Positions 24,418 to 32,758 are shown, numbered from the stretch's first letter. The stretch is DNA of 42,302 bases from Alphaproteobacteria bacterium (GCA_021775805.1 JAJFHD010000058.1:1-42302), one strand, 5' to 3'. Notes: a model not told the origin generated them from the letters alone. Program-made: numbers and translations.

Positions 24418-25266
24418 TTGAAAAACTGTAAGTATTCTATCTTCACAATGCTGATGGCGGCATGTGTGGGATTTTCCGGCAGTGCTATTGCTGCCGGAAC
24501 CATGATGCAGATCCTGTCCCACAGGGCGGTCTATGATCTGAGCCTTGACGAAGCCACGCAACGGTCCGGCATCGCCACTGTGGCCGGCCGGTTGGTTCAG
24601 GAAATCGAACATGTGTCGTGCAACGGCTATACGGTGAACTATCAGATCGTCACGCGGTACGGAAACACCGAAGGCAAACATCACCTATCCGACATTCGCT
24701 CGACCTCATGGGAGTCTGAAGACGGCAGTTCCTTCCGCTTCAGCACGCGGCAATATCTCAACAAAGCTCTGACTGACCAGACCTCCGGGCGTGCGACGCG
24801 CGGGGCCGAAGACAAACCGGGCATCGGCGTCCTCACAAAGCCTTCGAAAGAGACGTTCAAACTCGATTCATCGGTGGTGTTTCCAAGCGAGCACATGCTG
24901 CGGATCATGAAGGTGGCCGCGGCCGGTGAAAATTTTGACCGGACCAAGGTATACGACGGGACCAGCGGCAAGAAGGTCTACAGTGCCACGTCATTTGTCG
25001 GCAAGGTGAGGGCGCCAGGCGAGACAAAAATCCCTGAGGGTGTGAAACAGGCTGGAGTCCTGAACAGTCAACGGTCGTGGCCGGTCACGGTCAGCTTTTT
25101 CGATGATTCCCAACCGTCGGGTGGGGAACAGACACCAAGTCATGAAATCCAGTTCGTCATGTTCGAAAACGGCGTGTCGACCGATCTCGTGCTCGACTAT
25201 GGTGATTTTACGGTCAAGGGGAAACTCGCCGATCTGGCGGTGTTCGATCAGGAGCCTTGCACCTGA
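24418..25266 (+). CDS. eipB: EipB family (DUF1849) cell-envelope integrity protein
   Basis: This 282-residue exported protein has a signal peptide ending near A-I-A-A (about residue 26). DUF1849 hallmarks follow: L-S-H-R-A-V-Y-D-L-S-L at the mature N-terminus, then C68 in S-C-N-G-Y-T-V-N-Y and a cysteine as the next-to-last residue (C281). In Brucella EipB, two cysteines in equivalent places form a conserved disulfide, and the protein forms a spiral beta-barrel in the periplasm that supports envelope integrity under stress. The start is TTG at 24418, chosen because GGAG lies 7 bp upstream and the signal peptide begins there. A small methyltransferase gene follows after 35 bp. Confidence 0.9.
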   Translation: MKNCKYSIFTMLMAACVGFSGSAIAAGTMMQILSHRAVYDLSLDEATQRSGIATVAGRLVQEIEHVSCNGYTVNYQIVTRYGNTEGKHHLSDIRSTSWESEDGSSFRFSTRQYLNKALTDQTSGRATRGAEDKPGIGVLTKPSKETFKLDSSVVFPSEHMLRIMKVAAAGENFDRTKVYDGTSGKKVYSATSFVGKVRAPGETKIPEGVKQAGVLNSQRSWPVTVSFFDDSQPSGGEQTPSHEIQFVMFENGVSTDLVLDYGDFTVKGKLADLAVFDQEPCT

Positions 25267-25301
25267 GCCGGATGCCCGCTGGCTGGTTGTTGTGAACGGA
25301 A

Positions 25302-25919
25302 ATGCCTCAGGACGTCCCAAGCCCGATCGATCTGCGTCAGATGGCCGACGCCCGCGAATGGGAGGCGCAAGCGGAACATCGCCCGGGTCGCGACGAAATC
25401 CTGAGCCGTTTTGTCGACGAGGCGGTGCGTTGGGCCGGTCAATGTTCGCGAATTCTCGAACTGGGGTCTGGTCCGGGATTCCTCGCGCAGCGTCTTCTAA
25501 CCCAAATCCCGGACGCCCAATATGTCGCGCTGGACTTTTCTTCGGCAATGCACGTTTTGGCAGGAGAACGGCTCGCCGCCTTTGGCGACCGGGTGACTTT
25601 CGCGGAGCGCAGTTTTAAGACCGAAACCTGGACGGAGGGGCTACCGTCGCCCGATATCGTGGTGACCAACCAGGCTGTCCACGAACTGCGCCACAAGAGT
25701 TACGCGGAACATCTTCACCGGCAGGTTCATGGGATATTGAAAGAAGGCGGGATCTATCTTGTCTCAGATCATTTCTGCGGCGACGGTGGTTTGAACAATG
25801 ATGAATTGTTCATGACCAAAGCCGAGCAATTCGAAGCCTTGTCGAATGCCGGATTTTCGGGAGTGGAACGACTACTCACCAGCGGAAGCCTGGCTCTGCA
25901 CTTGGCGCGAACGCGTTAG
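25302..25919 (+). CDS. class I SAM-dependent methyltransferase
   Basis: This 205-residue Rossmann-fold methyltransferase has motif I at about residues 49-57 (I-L-E-L-G-S-G-P-G) and the acidic end of strand 2 (Y-V-A-L-D-F-S-S). A motif IV-like P-D-I-V-V-T-N-Q-A-V-H-E-L and a post-motif L-K-E-G-G-I-Y-L-V-S-D-H-F also fit. The pattern is that of small-molecule methyltransferases of the Methyltransf_25/12 type, and the substrate cannot be told. It follows eipB by 35 bp and converges on dinB with only 19 bp between the stops. Confidence 0.87.
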   Translation: MPQDVPSPIDLRQMADAREWEAQAEHRPGRDEILSRFVDEAVRWAGQCSRILELGSGPGFLAQRLLTQIPDAQYVALDFSSAMHVLAGERLAAFGDRVTFAERSFKTETWTEGLPSPDIVVTNQAVHELRHKSYAEHLHRQVHGILKEGGIYLVSDHFCGDGGLNNDELFMTKAEQFEALSNAGFSGVERLLTSGSLALHLARTR

Positions 25920-25938
25920 TCGGCGCTTGCATCTGGCG

Positions 25939-27210
25939 TCAGTCGCCGTCTCCGAAAGTAATTCCCTTGCCGATCGTTTCGTTGCCAAATCTATTGCGCA
26001 ACTTGTCCATGGCGAGTTCTGCGTCTGCGCGTTTTTCGGAGAACGGATCGAACAGATTCTTCTGGCCGGCCTGGGCATCGCTGACAAGATTGGATATGCC
26101 GATCCCGATAAGCCTAAAGCGCGTGCCATCGGTTTCGCCGAGGAGCATGGGTTTTGCTGCCTTGAAGAGGACGTCGGCGAGTTGCGTCGGGCTGTCGAGG
26201 GTATGGCTGCGGGTTCTGATCCGGAAATCGGCGGAACGCAGCTTGAGGACGGCTGTCGAGCCGGCAATGCCCGAACGCTTTGCCCGGCGCGACACTTTTT
26301 CGCACAAGGTCCAAAGAATCTTCTCAAGCTTTCGCGGGTCGGCAATGTCCTCATTGAACGTTGTTTCCGCGCTGAGGCTCTTGGCGTCGCCGTGCGGTGT
26401 TATCTCCCGGGCATCTTCGCCCCTGGCCAGATGATAAAGCCTGGAACCGATGACACCATATCGGGACATCAGAACCTTCTTGTCAGCAGTCTGGAGGTCG
26501 CCAACAAGCCGGATGCCGTCCTTTTCGAGCTTGCGCTGCAACGCCTTGCCGACACCCCAGATGATGCTGACCGGTTGCGACGCCAGAAACGACGTTGCCT
26601 CAAGATTGCCGATCACCGAGAACCCCCGCGGTTTGTCGAGATCGGAGGCGACCTTGGCGAGAAACTTGTTGTAGGACAGCCCGATGGATACGGAGATGCG
26701 GATTTCCCGTTCGATCCTGGACGCCAGCATGGCCAGGGTCCGGGCAGGCGCGCGCCCGTGCAGGCGTTCGGTGCCCGACAAGTCGAGAAAGGCCTCGTCT
26801 ATGGACAGGGGTTCGACCAGAGGGGTGAGTTCGCGCATGATGTCGCGGACTTCCCGGCCGACTTTCGAATACTTGTCCATGTTGGGCTTGATCACCGTTG
26901 CTTCCGGACACGCCTTGAGGGCCTTGAACATGGGCATTGCCGATCCGACGCCCTTAATCCGGGCGATGTAGCACGCCGTGCTGACCACGCCGCGGCGTCC
27001 GCCGCCGATGATGACGGGTTTGTCGCGCAGGTCGGGATTGTCGCGCTTTTCCACTGCCGCATAGAAAGCGTCGCAGTCGAGATGGGCGACCGATAGGGTT
27101 TCGAGTTCGCGATGACGCAGCAGGCGAGGGCTTGCGCAGACTTCACAGCGCGTGCGCCTGGATGCGGTCGTCAGACAGTCTCTGCAAAAACCTGGGTCAA
27201 GTTCGCCCAT
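25939..27210 (-). CDS. dinB: DNA polymerase IV (DinB) with N-terminal zinc-ribbon-like extension
   Basis: This 423-residue Y-family polymerase carries out translesion synthesis. The palm starts at [12 protein letters not shown] and carries the second catalytic pair in S-I-D-E-A-F-L-D. Thumb and little-finger domains follow to about residue 385. Q-K-N-L-F near the C-terminus is the beta-clamp binding motif. Ahead of the polymerase lies a roughly 40-residue extension with two C-x-x-C pairs (C9/C12 and C22/C25) that could bind zinc. This extension is shared by many alphaproteobacterial DinB proteins but absent from the E. coli enzyme. The ATG at 27210 is preceded by AGCAGG. No LexA-type box was found by eye. 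Confidence 0.93.
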   Translation of the reverse strand: MGELDPGFCRDCLTTASRRTRCEVCASPRLLRHRELETLSVAHLDCDAFYAAVEKRDNPDLRDKPVIIGGGRRGVVSTACYIARIKGVGSAMPMFKALKACPEATVIKPNMDKYSKVGREVRDIMRELTPLVEPLSIDEAFLDLSGTERLHGRAPARTLAMLASRIEREIRISVSIGLSYNKFLAKVASDLDKPRGFSVIGNLEATSFLASQPVSIIWGVGKALQRKLEKDGIRLVGDLQTADKKVLMSRYGVIGSRLYHLARGEDAREITPHGDAKSLSAETTFNEDIADPRKLEKILWTLCEKVSRRAKRSGIAGSTAVLKLRSADFRIRTRSHTLDSPTQLADVLFKAAKPMLLGETDGTRFRLIGIGISNLVSDAQAGQKNLFDPFSEKRADAELAMDKLRNRFGNETIGKGITFGDGD

Positions 27211-27271
27211 GCCTGCTGCTCTTTTCAGCGGGAGTCGTGTGCCAGTATTGTATCCGCTCGATGGGCCCGAG

Positions 27272-27928
27272 TCAGGACAGATGTTTGGTCACGTAGGTGA
27301 CCACTTCGGTCCATTTGTCGGTCCGGAAATGAGCTTCTTCAAGGGGCGACACCACCTGGGAGAGGCGTTCGTCCTGAAGGAAATGAACCAGGTTGACCTG
27401 CGGTGTGTACTCGGCAACCGAAAGGATGTTGCTTGGGCTGTCGTCGAGAAACAGAACGCGTTCGGAATGTTCGTGCAGCATGGTTTTGACGGTGGGGCCC
27501 TTGGGACCGATGTTGGCAATTATGGGGTATTCGAAGCCGTGTCCGCGAAGGTTTTCCGTCCGGGCATCGAGATAACGGGGCGGCAGATTGGTCAACAGGA
27601 CAATGTCGGCGTGACCTTCCAGTGCCCGCAGGCCCTCGTGCGCACCGTCGATAAGGTCAAGTTCGTGGGTGTGGCTATCAAAGAACTCAAGCAACAACCG
27701 GGATACGTCCGCAGACTCCGTGGGCTCGTTCGTCTCCCTCGATTTGATGTTGCCGTTGAGGGCAAAACTGGTTGCATCGAGCCAGTGCCCCTGTCTTTCC
27801 AGGTAGTCCTCGAGGCCGCGGAGGAAGTGCACCACGACCTCGTCGACGTCGCAGATGATGAGCGGTGTCGACGGGCGTATCTCGATTGAGTCAAGCTGAT
27901 CGGTGACAGCCGGGTCGATTGACGTCAT
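27272..27928 (-). CDS. HAD-like hydrolase, uncharacterised
   Basis: This 218-residue protein is compatible with the HAD superfamily. Motif I is I-C-D-V-D-E-V-V (D27, D29), motif II is L-L-T-N-L-P, a Lys follows in G-P-K-G-P-T, and motif IV is L-F-L-D-D-S-P-S-N. The nucleophile and acid/base aspartates are both present, so it is probably an active phosphatase or related enzyme; the substrate is unknown. The ATG at 27928 overlaps the stop of the preceding DUF3572 gene by 4 bp, so the two are translationally coupled, and it is chosen over the longer frame to 28012. It ends 61 bp before the dinB start on the same strand. Confidence 0.82.
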   Translation of the reverse strand: MTSIDPAVTDQLDSIEIRPSTPLIICDVDEVVVHFLRGLEDYLERQGHWLDATSFALNGNIKSRETNEPTESADVSRLLLEFFDSHTHELDLIDGAHEGLRALEGHADIVLLTNLPPRYLDARTENLRGHGFEYPIIANIGPKGPTVKTMLHEHSERVLFLDDSPSNILSVAEYTPQVNLVHFLQDERLSQVVSPLEEAHFRTDKWTEVVTYVTKHLS

Positions 27929-28221
27929 TGAATGGTCTCTGCATGGTGGCCGCCGCCGAGAATGTAGCGGGCGACAGCGGGATGCTCCGGCGCGATGCCG
28001 GCAAATTCGCAAAAGATGAAAAGCAGGGATTCGTCAGCCATGACATGGTCCAGCACGCCGCACAGAAAATCCGCTTCCTGCAACCGCGAGCCCAGGTCGC
28101 CAGGCGACACGCCTGTGGAAACTAAAAATCCGCCGAGGCGGTCTTCGTCGGCGGCAAGAAACTCGACCGCTCGAATGGCGACCGCTTCCGCGGCCTCGTT
28201 TGTCAGTGAGGACTGCTTCAT
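27925..28221 (-). CDS. DUF3572 family protein
   Basis: This 98-residue helical protein is recognised by A-I-R-A-V-E-F-L-A-A-D-E-D-R-L-G-G-F-L and the L-Q-E-A-D-F-L-C-G-V-L-D-H-V-M-A-D-E-S-L-L segment, typical of alphaproteobacterial DUF3572. The family has no known function. It is divergent from divK across a 217-bp region, and several related genomes keep this gene beside divK-pleD, which hints at but does not prove a cell-cycle link. The ATG at 28221 fits the family start; the frame stays open to 28263. Confidence 0.8.
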   Translation of the reverse strand: MKQSSLTNEAAEAVAIRAVEFLAADEDRLGGFLVSTGVSPGDLGSRLQEADFLCGVLDHVMADESLLFIFCEFAGIAPEHPAVARYILGGGHHAETIQ

Positions 28222-28355
28222 TTCAATGAATCCATTTGTGCCTTTGGGACATTTTGATGCCACAATATCGTATGAATAATCAACGGCTTAGCTCAGGAAA
28301 ATGTGATATGGTGCATGGTTTCCGGATGACCGGCCATTTGGACGTGCAGATGGTC

Positions 28356-28360
28356 GATTC
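28356..28360. promoter_or_regulatory. GANTC motif in the divK upstream region
   Basis: GATTC at 28356-28360 lies about 80 bp before the divK start in the divergent region with DUF3572. It is a CcrM-type methylation target. One such motif is expected by chance every few hundred bases, so the support for regulation is weak. Confidence 0.3.
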
Positions 28361-28438
28361 TGTTACGATTGTATCAACACATGCACGATAGGATAGTCAA
28401 ACTATTCCAATCGTGATGTGAATGGGACGTCTCGCACC

Positions 28439-28810
28439 ATGGCCAAAACAGTTCTTATTGTGGAGGACAACGAGCTGAACATGAAGCTGTTTCATGATCT
28501 TCTCGATGCACACGGCTACCAGACTATACAGACCCGTGACGGTTTGAAGGCGCTTGAAATCGCGCGTGAACACGTGCCCGACCTCATTCTGATGGATATC
28601 CAGTTGCCTGAGGTTTCCGGCCTTGAGGTCACGAAATGGCTAAAGGAAGACGAAGTTCTTCGCAAAATCCCGGTGATTGCCGTGACGGCATTCGCGATGA
28701 AGGGTGACGAGGAAAAGATACGTGAAGGCGGATGTGAAGCCTACATCTCCAAACCGATATCGGTGGCGACATTCATCGAGACCATTCAAACCTTTCTTGG
28801 GGATCAGTAA
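28439..28810 (+). CDS. divK: DivK, single-domain response regulator
   Basis: This 123-residue receiver domain has acidic residues in V-E-D-N, the phosphoacceptor D53 in L-M-D-I-Q-L-P, the switch Thr in V-T-A-F-A-M-K and the Lys in I-S-K-P-I-S. Length and sequence match DivK, the polarity and cell-cycle regulator that is phosphorylated by DivJ and dephosphorylated by PleC and that controls CtrA through DivL and CckA. The ATG at 28439 is chosen over the GTG at 28418 by comparison with the family. The last base of its stop is the first base of the pleD start, the classic divK-pleD arrangement. Confidence 0.95.
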   Translation: MAKTVLIVEDNELNMKLFHDLLDAHGYQTIQTRDGLKALEIAREHVPDLILMDIQLPEVSGLEVTKWLKEDEVLRKIPVIAVTAFAMKGDEEKIREGGCEAYISKPISVATFIETIQTFLGDQ

Positions 28811-30183
28811 TGACGGCTCGCGTACTTGTGGTTGATGACATCCTGGCCAACGTCAAGCTTCTCGAAGCCAAACTGACGGCAGAGTATTTCGAAGTCATCA
28901 CGGCCATGAACGGAGCGGACGCACTGGAACTGGCCCAACGGAATCAGCCAGATATCGTGCTTCTCGATGTCATGATGCCGGGCATGGACGGGTTTGAGGT
29001 GTGCCGCCGGCTGAAATCGAGCCCCCAGACCATGCATATTCCCGTGGTCATGGTGACCGCCCTGGATCAGCCGTCGGACCGGGTTCAGGGCCTGGATGCA
29101 GGCGCAGACGACTTCCTGACCAAGCCGGTCAACGACGTCGCTTTGTTCGCACGGGTGAAAAGCCTTGTTCGCCTCAAGATGCTGACGGACGAACTGCGTT
29201 CGCGGGCGGCGACCAGCGAGACCATGGGATTGCTGGAAGATATTACCGAAGATCCATCGGTATCCCAGCCTCCCGGCCGCATTCTGCTGGTCGACGATCC
29301 AGACGGCTCCGGCGAACGCATCGTCTCAACTTTGGAAGACGACCACAGTATCGAGGTATTTGACGATCCGCAGCAGGCCCTGTTTGCGGCGGCTGAAAAC
29401 GACTGGGAGATGATTATCGTAAATCTGAATCTCAGCAATTACGACGGATTGCGGTTGTGCTCCCAGCTGCGGTCGCTTGAACGCACACGGGCACATCCCA
29501 TTCTTGTCCTGGTCGAACCCGATGATACGGCGCGGCTCCTGCGCGCGCTGGATATCGGCGTACACGATTACCTTTTGCGACCGGTCGATAGAAACGAACT
29601 CAAAGCGCGGGTCAAGACCCAGTTGCGCAAGCGGCGCTATGCTGAGCGTTTGAGGTCGAACGTTGCGCAAAGTATGGAAATGGCTGTCACGGACTCACTT
29701 ACCGGCCTGTATAACAGACGATATATGGAGGGCCACCTCGGCACCCTGGTCAATCATGCGGCGAAGCGTGGTAAGGCGATATCCCTCATGGTCGTCGACA
29801 TCGACTTCTTCAAGGCGGTCAACGACAACCACGGCCATGATGTGGGCGATGAGGTTTTGAAGGAATTCGCACGACGCATCCGTCAGGGCATTCGCGGCAT
29901 TGACATGGCCTGCCGCCTGGGCGGCGAGGAGTTTGTCCTGGTGCTTCCCGACACCGACATGTCCCTGGCTTACGCAATTGGCGAGCGTCTTCGCCAATCG
30001 ATAGCCGGCGTGCCTTTCGAGGTCGATAAAAAGGCGGGTCCGCTCAGTATCACGATCAGCATCGGTGTGTCGACGCTGGAACAAGCCGACGATGATCCGG
30101 ACACCTTGATCAAACGGGCGGACAAGGCCCTGTACCGGGCCAAGAGGGACGGTCGCAACAGAGTTGTCGCCGACGCCGCATAG
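28810..30183 (+). CDS. pleD: PleD, response regulator diguanylate cyclase
   Basis: This 457-residue protein has the PleD order REC-REC-GGDEF. The first receiver has D53 in L-L-D-V-M-M-P. The second (about 155-275) has Asn in place of the phosphoacceptor (M-I-I-V-N-L-N-L), so it is an adaptor for dimerisation. The cyclase active site is G-G-E-E-F at 371-375, and the R-x-x-D inhibitory site is R362-G-I-D365, so both activity and feedback by c-di-GMP are expected. It makes c-di-GMP at the stalked or old pole during cell differentiation. It starts on the last base of divK. A weak terminator-like hairpin lies about 270 bp downstream. Confidence 0.95.
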   Translation: MTARVLVVDDILANVKLLEAKLTAEYFEVITAMNGADALELAQRNQPDIVLLDVMMPGMDGFEVCRRLKSSPQTMHIPVVMVTALDQPSDRVQGLDAGADDFLTKPVNDVALFARVKSLVRLKMLTDELRSRAATSETMGLLEDITEDPSVSQPPGRILLVDDPDGSGERIVSTLEDDHSIEVFDDPQQALFAAAENDWEMIIVNLNLSNYDGLRLCSQLRSLERTRAHPILVLVEPDDTARLLRALDIGVHDYLLRPVDRNELKARVKTQLRKRRYAERLRSNVAQSMEMAVTDSLTGLYNRRYMEGHLGTLVNHAAKRGKAISLMVVDIDFFKAVNDNHGHDVGDEVLKEFARRIRQGIRGIDMACRLGGEEFVLVLPDTDMSLAYAIGERLRQSIAGVPFEVDKKAGPLSITISIGVSTLEQADDDPDTLIKRADKALYRAKRDGRNRVVADAA

Positions 30184-30196
30184 ACCGGAACGGCAT

Positions 30197-30425
30197 CTAA
30201 AGCGCTCCGCGTTTGATCGTACTCATCAATACAATTCAAGGCTGCACAATGCCCTCAAAACTGTCATGCACGTGCTTGACACGTGCACCTCCAGAATTGC
30301 AACACCGGAGATCCTCGTGTCGGCGCACGAGGACGACAATCAAGAAGGGCGGTCAAGCCACCACTCTGGTGCTGCAATGCCGATCAGCGTCAAGAATGAA
30401 TCCCATATATCGCGAAGCGCTTTAG
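30197..30425. repeat. 229-bp segment bounded by 15-bp inverted repeats (MITE-like)
   Basis: The left end CTAAAGCGCTCCGCG (30197-30211) and right end CGCGAAGCGCTTTAG (30411-30425) are inverted copies with 14 of 15 matches. The inside has no gene but contains two perfect 8-bp hairpins, TGCACGTG/CACGTGCA (30267-30287, loop 5) and TCCTCGTG/CACGAGGA (30312-30333, loop 6). No target-site duplication is visible. It could be a small non-autonomous repeat element or a folded RNA. Confidence 0.5.
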
Positions 30426-30450
30426 TAAGCCGGCGCGGGGTGGGGGACGC

Positions 30451-30470
30451 AAACCGTATGCGGTTTTTCT
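30451..30470 (+). terminator. weak terminator-like hairpin downstream of pleD
   Basis: AAACCG (30451-30456), a 4-nt loop and CGGTTT (30461-30466) run on into more T residues, giving a short stem with a T-tract. It may end pleD transcription, though it is about 270 bp from the stop and the stem is only 6 bp. Confidence 0.35.
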
Positions 30471-30604
30471 GATCGTCACCCGGCAGGCACGAATGCACTC
30501 AATGTAGTTACCGTTACAAATGGTCGGGTTGCCCGGCCGTTTGCTTTGGCATGCGCCGTCGGAATGCGCCGATGTGCCCGGCGAATCTGACGCGGGAGTT
30601 AAGG

Positions 30605-30619
30605 TTAATGGTTTACTAA
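30605..30619 (+). promoter_or_regulatory. CtrA-box-like sequence
   Basis: TTAA, 7 bp, CTAA (30605-30619) matches the CtrA consensus TTAA-N7-TTAA at 7 of 8 positions. It lies downstream of pleD and about 200 bp before a candidate ncRNA. Any regulatory role is inference. Confidence 0.25.
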
Positions 30620-30809
30620 CTATTGTGTTTGATCGGGCCAAACGTAAGGTTACGATTGCATTTGGATGGCAGTCCTATAGTCTTCCCTCAACAACAATTG
30701 TCGTATTTCAAACATACGAACAGGGCGTCGAACAACGGACAGGCATTCTGGATTTAACTGCAAGCAGGGTGACGTAAGCGTGCAGGAAATCCGACATTCC
30801 TTCTGTCCA

Positions 30810-31019
30810 TAGCAATGCCCTACGGAGCGCTCAGGTCCGCCGCATCTCCTGGGTCCGTAGGGTTACGGCCGGTCTAGACGGTTGGAGTGGCCTCCTCGTG
30901 ATTGCCGTTTTGGACCGGCCACCTTTTCTGTGGCGAGCGCAGGTACGGCTGGATACTTGCGACTTCGGTGGGTTGGGGAAATTGAAGCCGGTTCCTTCGG
31001 GGACCGGCTTCTTTTTTTG
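30810..31019 (+). ncRNA. candidate structured non-coding RNA
   Basis: A roughly 210-nt plus-strand segment folds into consecutive stems. They are CCCTACGGA (30818-30826) with TCCGTAGGG (30854-30862), then GGCCGGTC (30867-30874) with GACCGGCC (30913-30920) enclosing a small GGAG/CTCC hairpin, and finally a strong terminator hairpin. No protein-coding gene on this strand precedes the terminator for more than 800 bp, so it needs a transcript of its own or a very long pleD tail. It does not show the conserved cores of SRP RNA, RNase P RNA or tmRNA. The 5' end and promoter are not located; the start given is approximate. Confidence 0.5.
30984..31018 (+). terminator. strong intrinsic terminator with UUCG loop
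   Basis: GAAGCCGGTTCC (30984-30995) pairs with GGGACCGGCTTC (31000-31011), with one G-U pair, around the very stable c(UUCG)g tetraloop. Seven T residues follow (31012-31018). The T-tract is on the plus strand only, so it ends a rightward transcript. Confidence 0.9.
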
Positions 31020-31102
31020 TGTGACGGTATCAACCGGGTACAAAAGCAGGAATTTCCGGTGGTCAGCGAGCCTCATCGGCGCAACTAAGCCGGCAATCAC
31101 CG

Positions 31103-31132
31103 AAACGAGAAAGGCACCGCAAACGCGATGCC
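31103..31132 (-). terminator. intrinsic terminator of rpmG
   Basis: On the minus strand, GGCATCGC, a GTTT loop and GCGGTGCC form an 8-bp stem with one G-U pair (31132-31113). The T-rich tract TTTCTCGTTT (31112-31103) follows. It lies 37 bp past the rpmG stop. Confidence 0.7.
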
Positions 31133-31168
31133 TTCAAACTCAGGTAGCGACAGGATGTCGAAGATCAG

Positions 31169-31336
31169 TTACTTGATCTTGCCTTCCTTGAACTCAACGT
31201 GCTTGCGCGCAACCGGATCGTACTTCTTGACAGTCATCTTCTCTGTCATCGTGCGCGAATTTTTCTTGGTCACGTAAAAGAAGCCTGTGTCCGCGGTGCT
31301 GTTGAGCCTGATCTTGACTGTTGTTGGCTTTGCCAT
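31169..31336 (-). CDS. rpmG: 50S ribosomal protein L33
   Basis: A 55-residue frame reads [18 protein letters not shown] on the minus strand, followed by [10 protein letters not shown] and ending K-E-G-K-I-K. This is a complete L33 of the cysteine-free, zinc-independent type usual in alphaproteobacteria. It is a small component of the large ribosomal subunit near the E site. The ATG is at 31336 and the TAA at 31169-31171. A short GAAGT/ACTTC hairpin sits directly before the start codon, and an intrinsic terminator follows. It is probably transcribed alone, since 152 bp separate it from the Nudix gene. Confidence 0.97.
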   Translation of the reverse strand: MAKPTTVKIRLNSTADTGFFYVTKKNSRTMTEKMTVKKYDPVARKHVEFKEGKIK

Positions 31337-31488
31337 TTTGAAGTCTCACTTCTGTAGAGCCGGGTCTTTGCATCCGAAGTCACACGGACTTGCATCACCA
31401 CCGGCCGCATGTCTGAAATCTGATCCGCACACTACTCAGGAATTGCGCGGTGTCAAGGGAAGTGTCGATGTCGAAGGACCGTCCTTGC

Positions 31489-32214
31489 TCAAAGTTCTTC
31501 GCGAACAAAGGCGTTGTTGCGCATGAAATAGAAGGGGACGGGACGGTCGCTGTGAATTCCACCCTTACCGGTTATCCGAGCCTCGAGTTCCGTCAGCACT
31601 ATTGAGGTAATTTGGGGGATGTCGAGGGCGCGGGCGGCCTCGAAGGACAGCCAATGCAGGTCGAGCAGTTCATCTGAACCCGCGGACAGATCGTGAGGAT
31701 CGTTTTGAATGTGTTCTTCGTCGACGGCAAAGAACCGGGTGTCGAACCGGCGGACCCGTTTCGGTGGTGTTATGGCACGGGCGATGAAGCGTACACCGTG
31801 GAGCGCCGGCGCCGCACCGTTTTCGGCAAATGCACGCCAGTCGGCCGATCGGGTCCTGGGAGGCGCCATTGAGGCCTGGCCGATGATCAGACCGGTTTCC
31901 TCAAACGTTTCCCGCACGGCGGCCATGGCCAGTCCCCGTGCCCGGTTCGGGCTGGGGGTGCCGCGCATTTTTTTGAGCAATTTGCCTTCCGTGACGGAAT
32001 CCAACGGTGTCGCCGGCAAGACCCGTGAATCGGCCCGGTCCACGCGGCCACCGGGAAACACGAATTTTCCGGGCATGAATTTGTGGCCCTCGTGCCGTCG
32101 TCCCATCAGTACCTGATGCCCGTCGTCCACCTTCCGCAGAATAATGAGCGTCGCCGCGTCCCTGGGTCTCAAGGCACGGGGGATTGGAGCGGCTGATGTT
32201 GGTTGCTTCGGCAT
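31489..32214 (-). CDS. Nudix hydrolase (split-box type)
   Basis: This 241-residue protein has the Nudix fold. The Nudix box is divided: F-V-F-P-G-G-R-V-D at about 52-59, then roughly 30 extra residues, then the core R-E-T-F-E-E-T-G-L-I at 101-110. The E-E pair that binds the metal is intact. This insertion is typical of a subfamily related to mammalian NUDT19, some of whose members act on CoA derivatives. The substrate here cannot be read from the sequence. It is the last gene before rpmG in the minus-strand block and follows the DUF983 gene by 82 bp. Confidence 0.87.
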   Translation of the reverse strand: MPKQPTSAAPIPRALRPRDAATLIILRKVDDGHQVLMGRRHEGHKFMPGKFVFPGGRVDRADSRVLPATPLDSVTEGKLLKKMRGTPSPNRARGLAMAAVRETFEETGLIIGQASMAPPRTRSADWRAFAENGAAPALHGVRFIARAITPPKRVRRFDTRFFAVDEEHIQNDPHDLSAGSDELLDLHWLSFEAARALDIPQITSIVLTELEARITGKGGIHSDRPVPFYFMRNNAFVREEL

Positions 32215-32296
32215 GAGGTGAGGTTATGAGTTCCGCGTGCGTTCTCAGGGTCAATGTTGTCCACAGGAATGAAAACGCATCAACCGGTTCGAACGC

Positions 32297-32758
32297 CTAT
32301 TTTGCCAATACTTCTTTGCCATAGGCGCCACTAGACAGGGCAGCCGGATGGGAGTCAATGTCGCGATCGTCCTGGGCGGCGAGCTCGAAACCATGCATGA
32401 AGAGCGCCCACTGCAATCCGACGATCACGCCTTTGACGACAGGCAGCAAAAGCAGGGTTGCCAGAACCACAAGCGGCAGCCACAAGGCCATGTGAATCCA
32501 CATTTCGGGTTGCCAGAGGCGTTCAACCCAAAGTGCCAGGGGAAGCACCAGATGACCGACAATAAATATGGTGAAGTAAGGTGGAGCGTCGTCTGCACGG
32601 TGATGGTGGAGTTCTTCGCCGCAACTGCCACAAGTGTCGGCGACCTTCAGGTAGCGACGGAAGAGTGGGGCCTGGCCGCAGCTCGGACATACACGACGGC
32701 CACCCCGGCGCATTGCCGACCAGAGATTGCGGGCGGGTTTTTCATGGTTTGATTTCAT
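32297..32758 (-). CDS. DUF983 family membrane protein
   Basis: This 153-residue protein has an N-terminal zinc-ribbon-like part with C-P-S-C-G (C24, C27) and C-G-S-C-G (C43, C46), followed by H-H-H-R-A-D-D-A-P-P-Y-F-T. Two or three hydrophobic helices (about 61-80 and 85-125) follow. This is the DUF983 pattern. The function is not known to me; members often sit near cytochrome oxidase or, as here, RNase R genes in alphaproteobacteria. It is separated from rnr by 87 bp on the same strand. Confidence 0.88.
   Translation of the reverse strand: MKSNHEKPARNLWSAMRRGGRRVCPSCGQAPLFRRYLKVADTCGSCGEELHHHRADDAPPYFTIFIVGHLVLPLALWVERLWQPEMWIHMALWLPLVVLATLLLLPVVKGVIVGLQWALFMHGFELAAQDDRDIDSHPAALSSGAYGKEVLAK

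Larger units (their letters stand above)
30184..31168. other. 985-bp gene-free region between pleD and rpmG
   Basis: No open frame here has a credible product. The region holds, from left to right: an inverted-repeat element at 30197-30425 with two internal hairpins, a weak terminator at 30451-30470, a CtrA-box-like sequence at 30605-30619, a candidate structured RNA at about 30810-31019 ending in a strong plus-strand terminator, and the minus-strand rpmG terminator at 31103-31132. These are listed separately. Confidence 0.7.

Noticed and set aside
25846..27096. 416-codon plus-strand frame over dinB
   Set aside because: It is an antisense shadow of the well-supported dinB gene and also overlaps the methyltransferase end; no recognisable domain.
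30520..30777. 85-codon plus-strand frame downstream of pleD
   Set aside because: It has no ribosome site, no recognisable sequence and unclear codon bias; it is more likely chance in a non-coding region.
30810..31019. assignment of the candidate RNA to SRP RNA, RNase P RNA or tmRNA
   Set aside because: The conserved cores of these RNAs are not present, so it is left unnamed.
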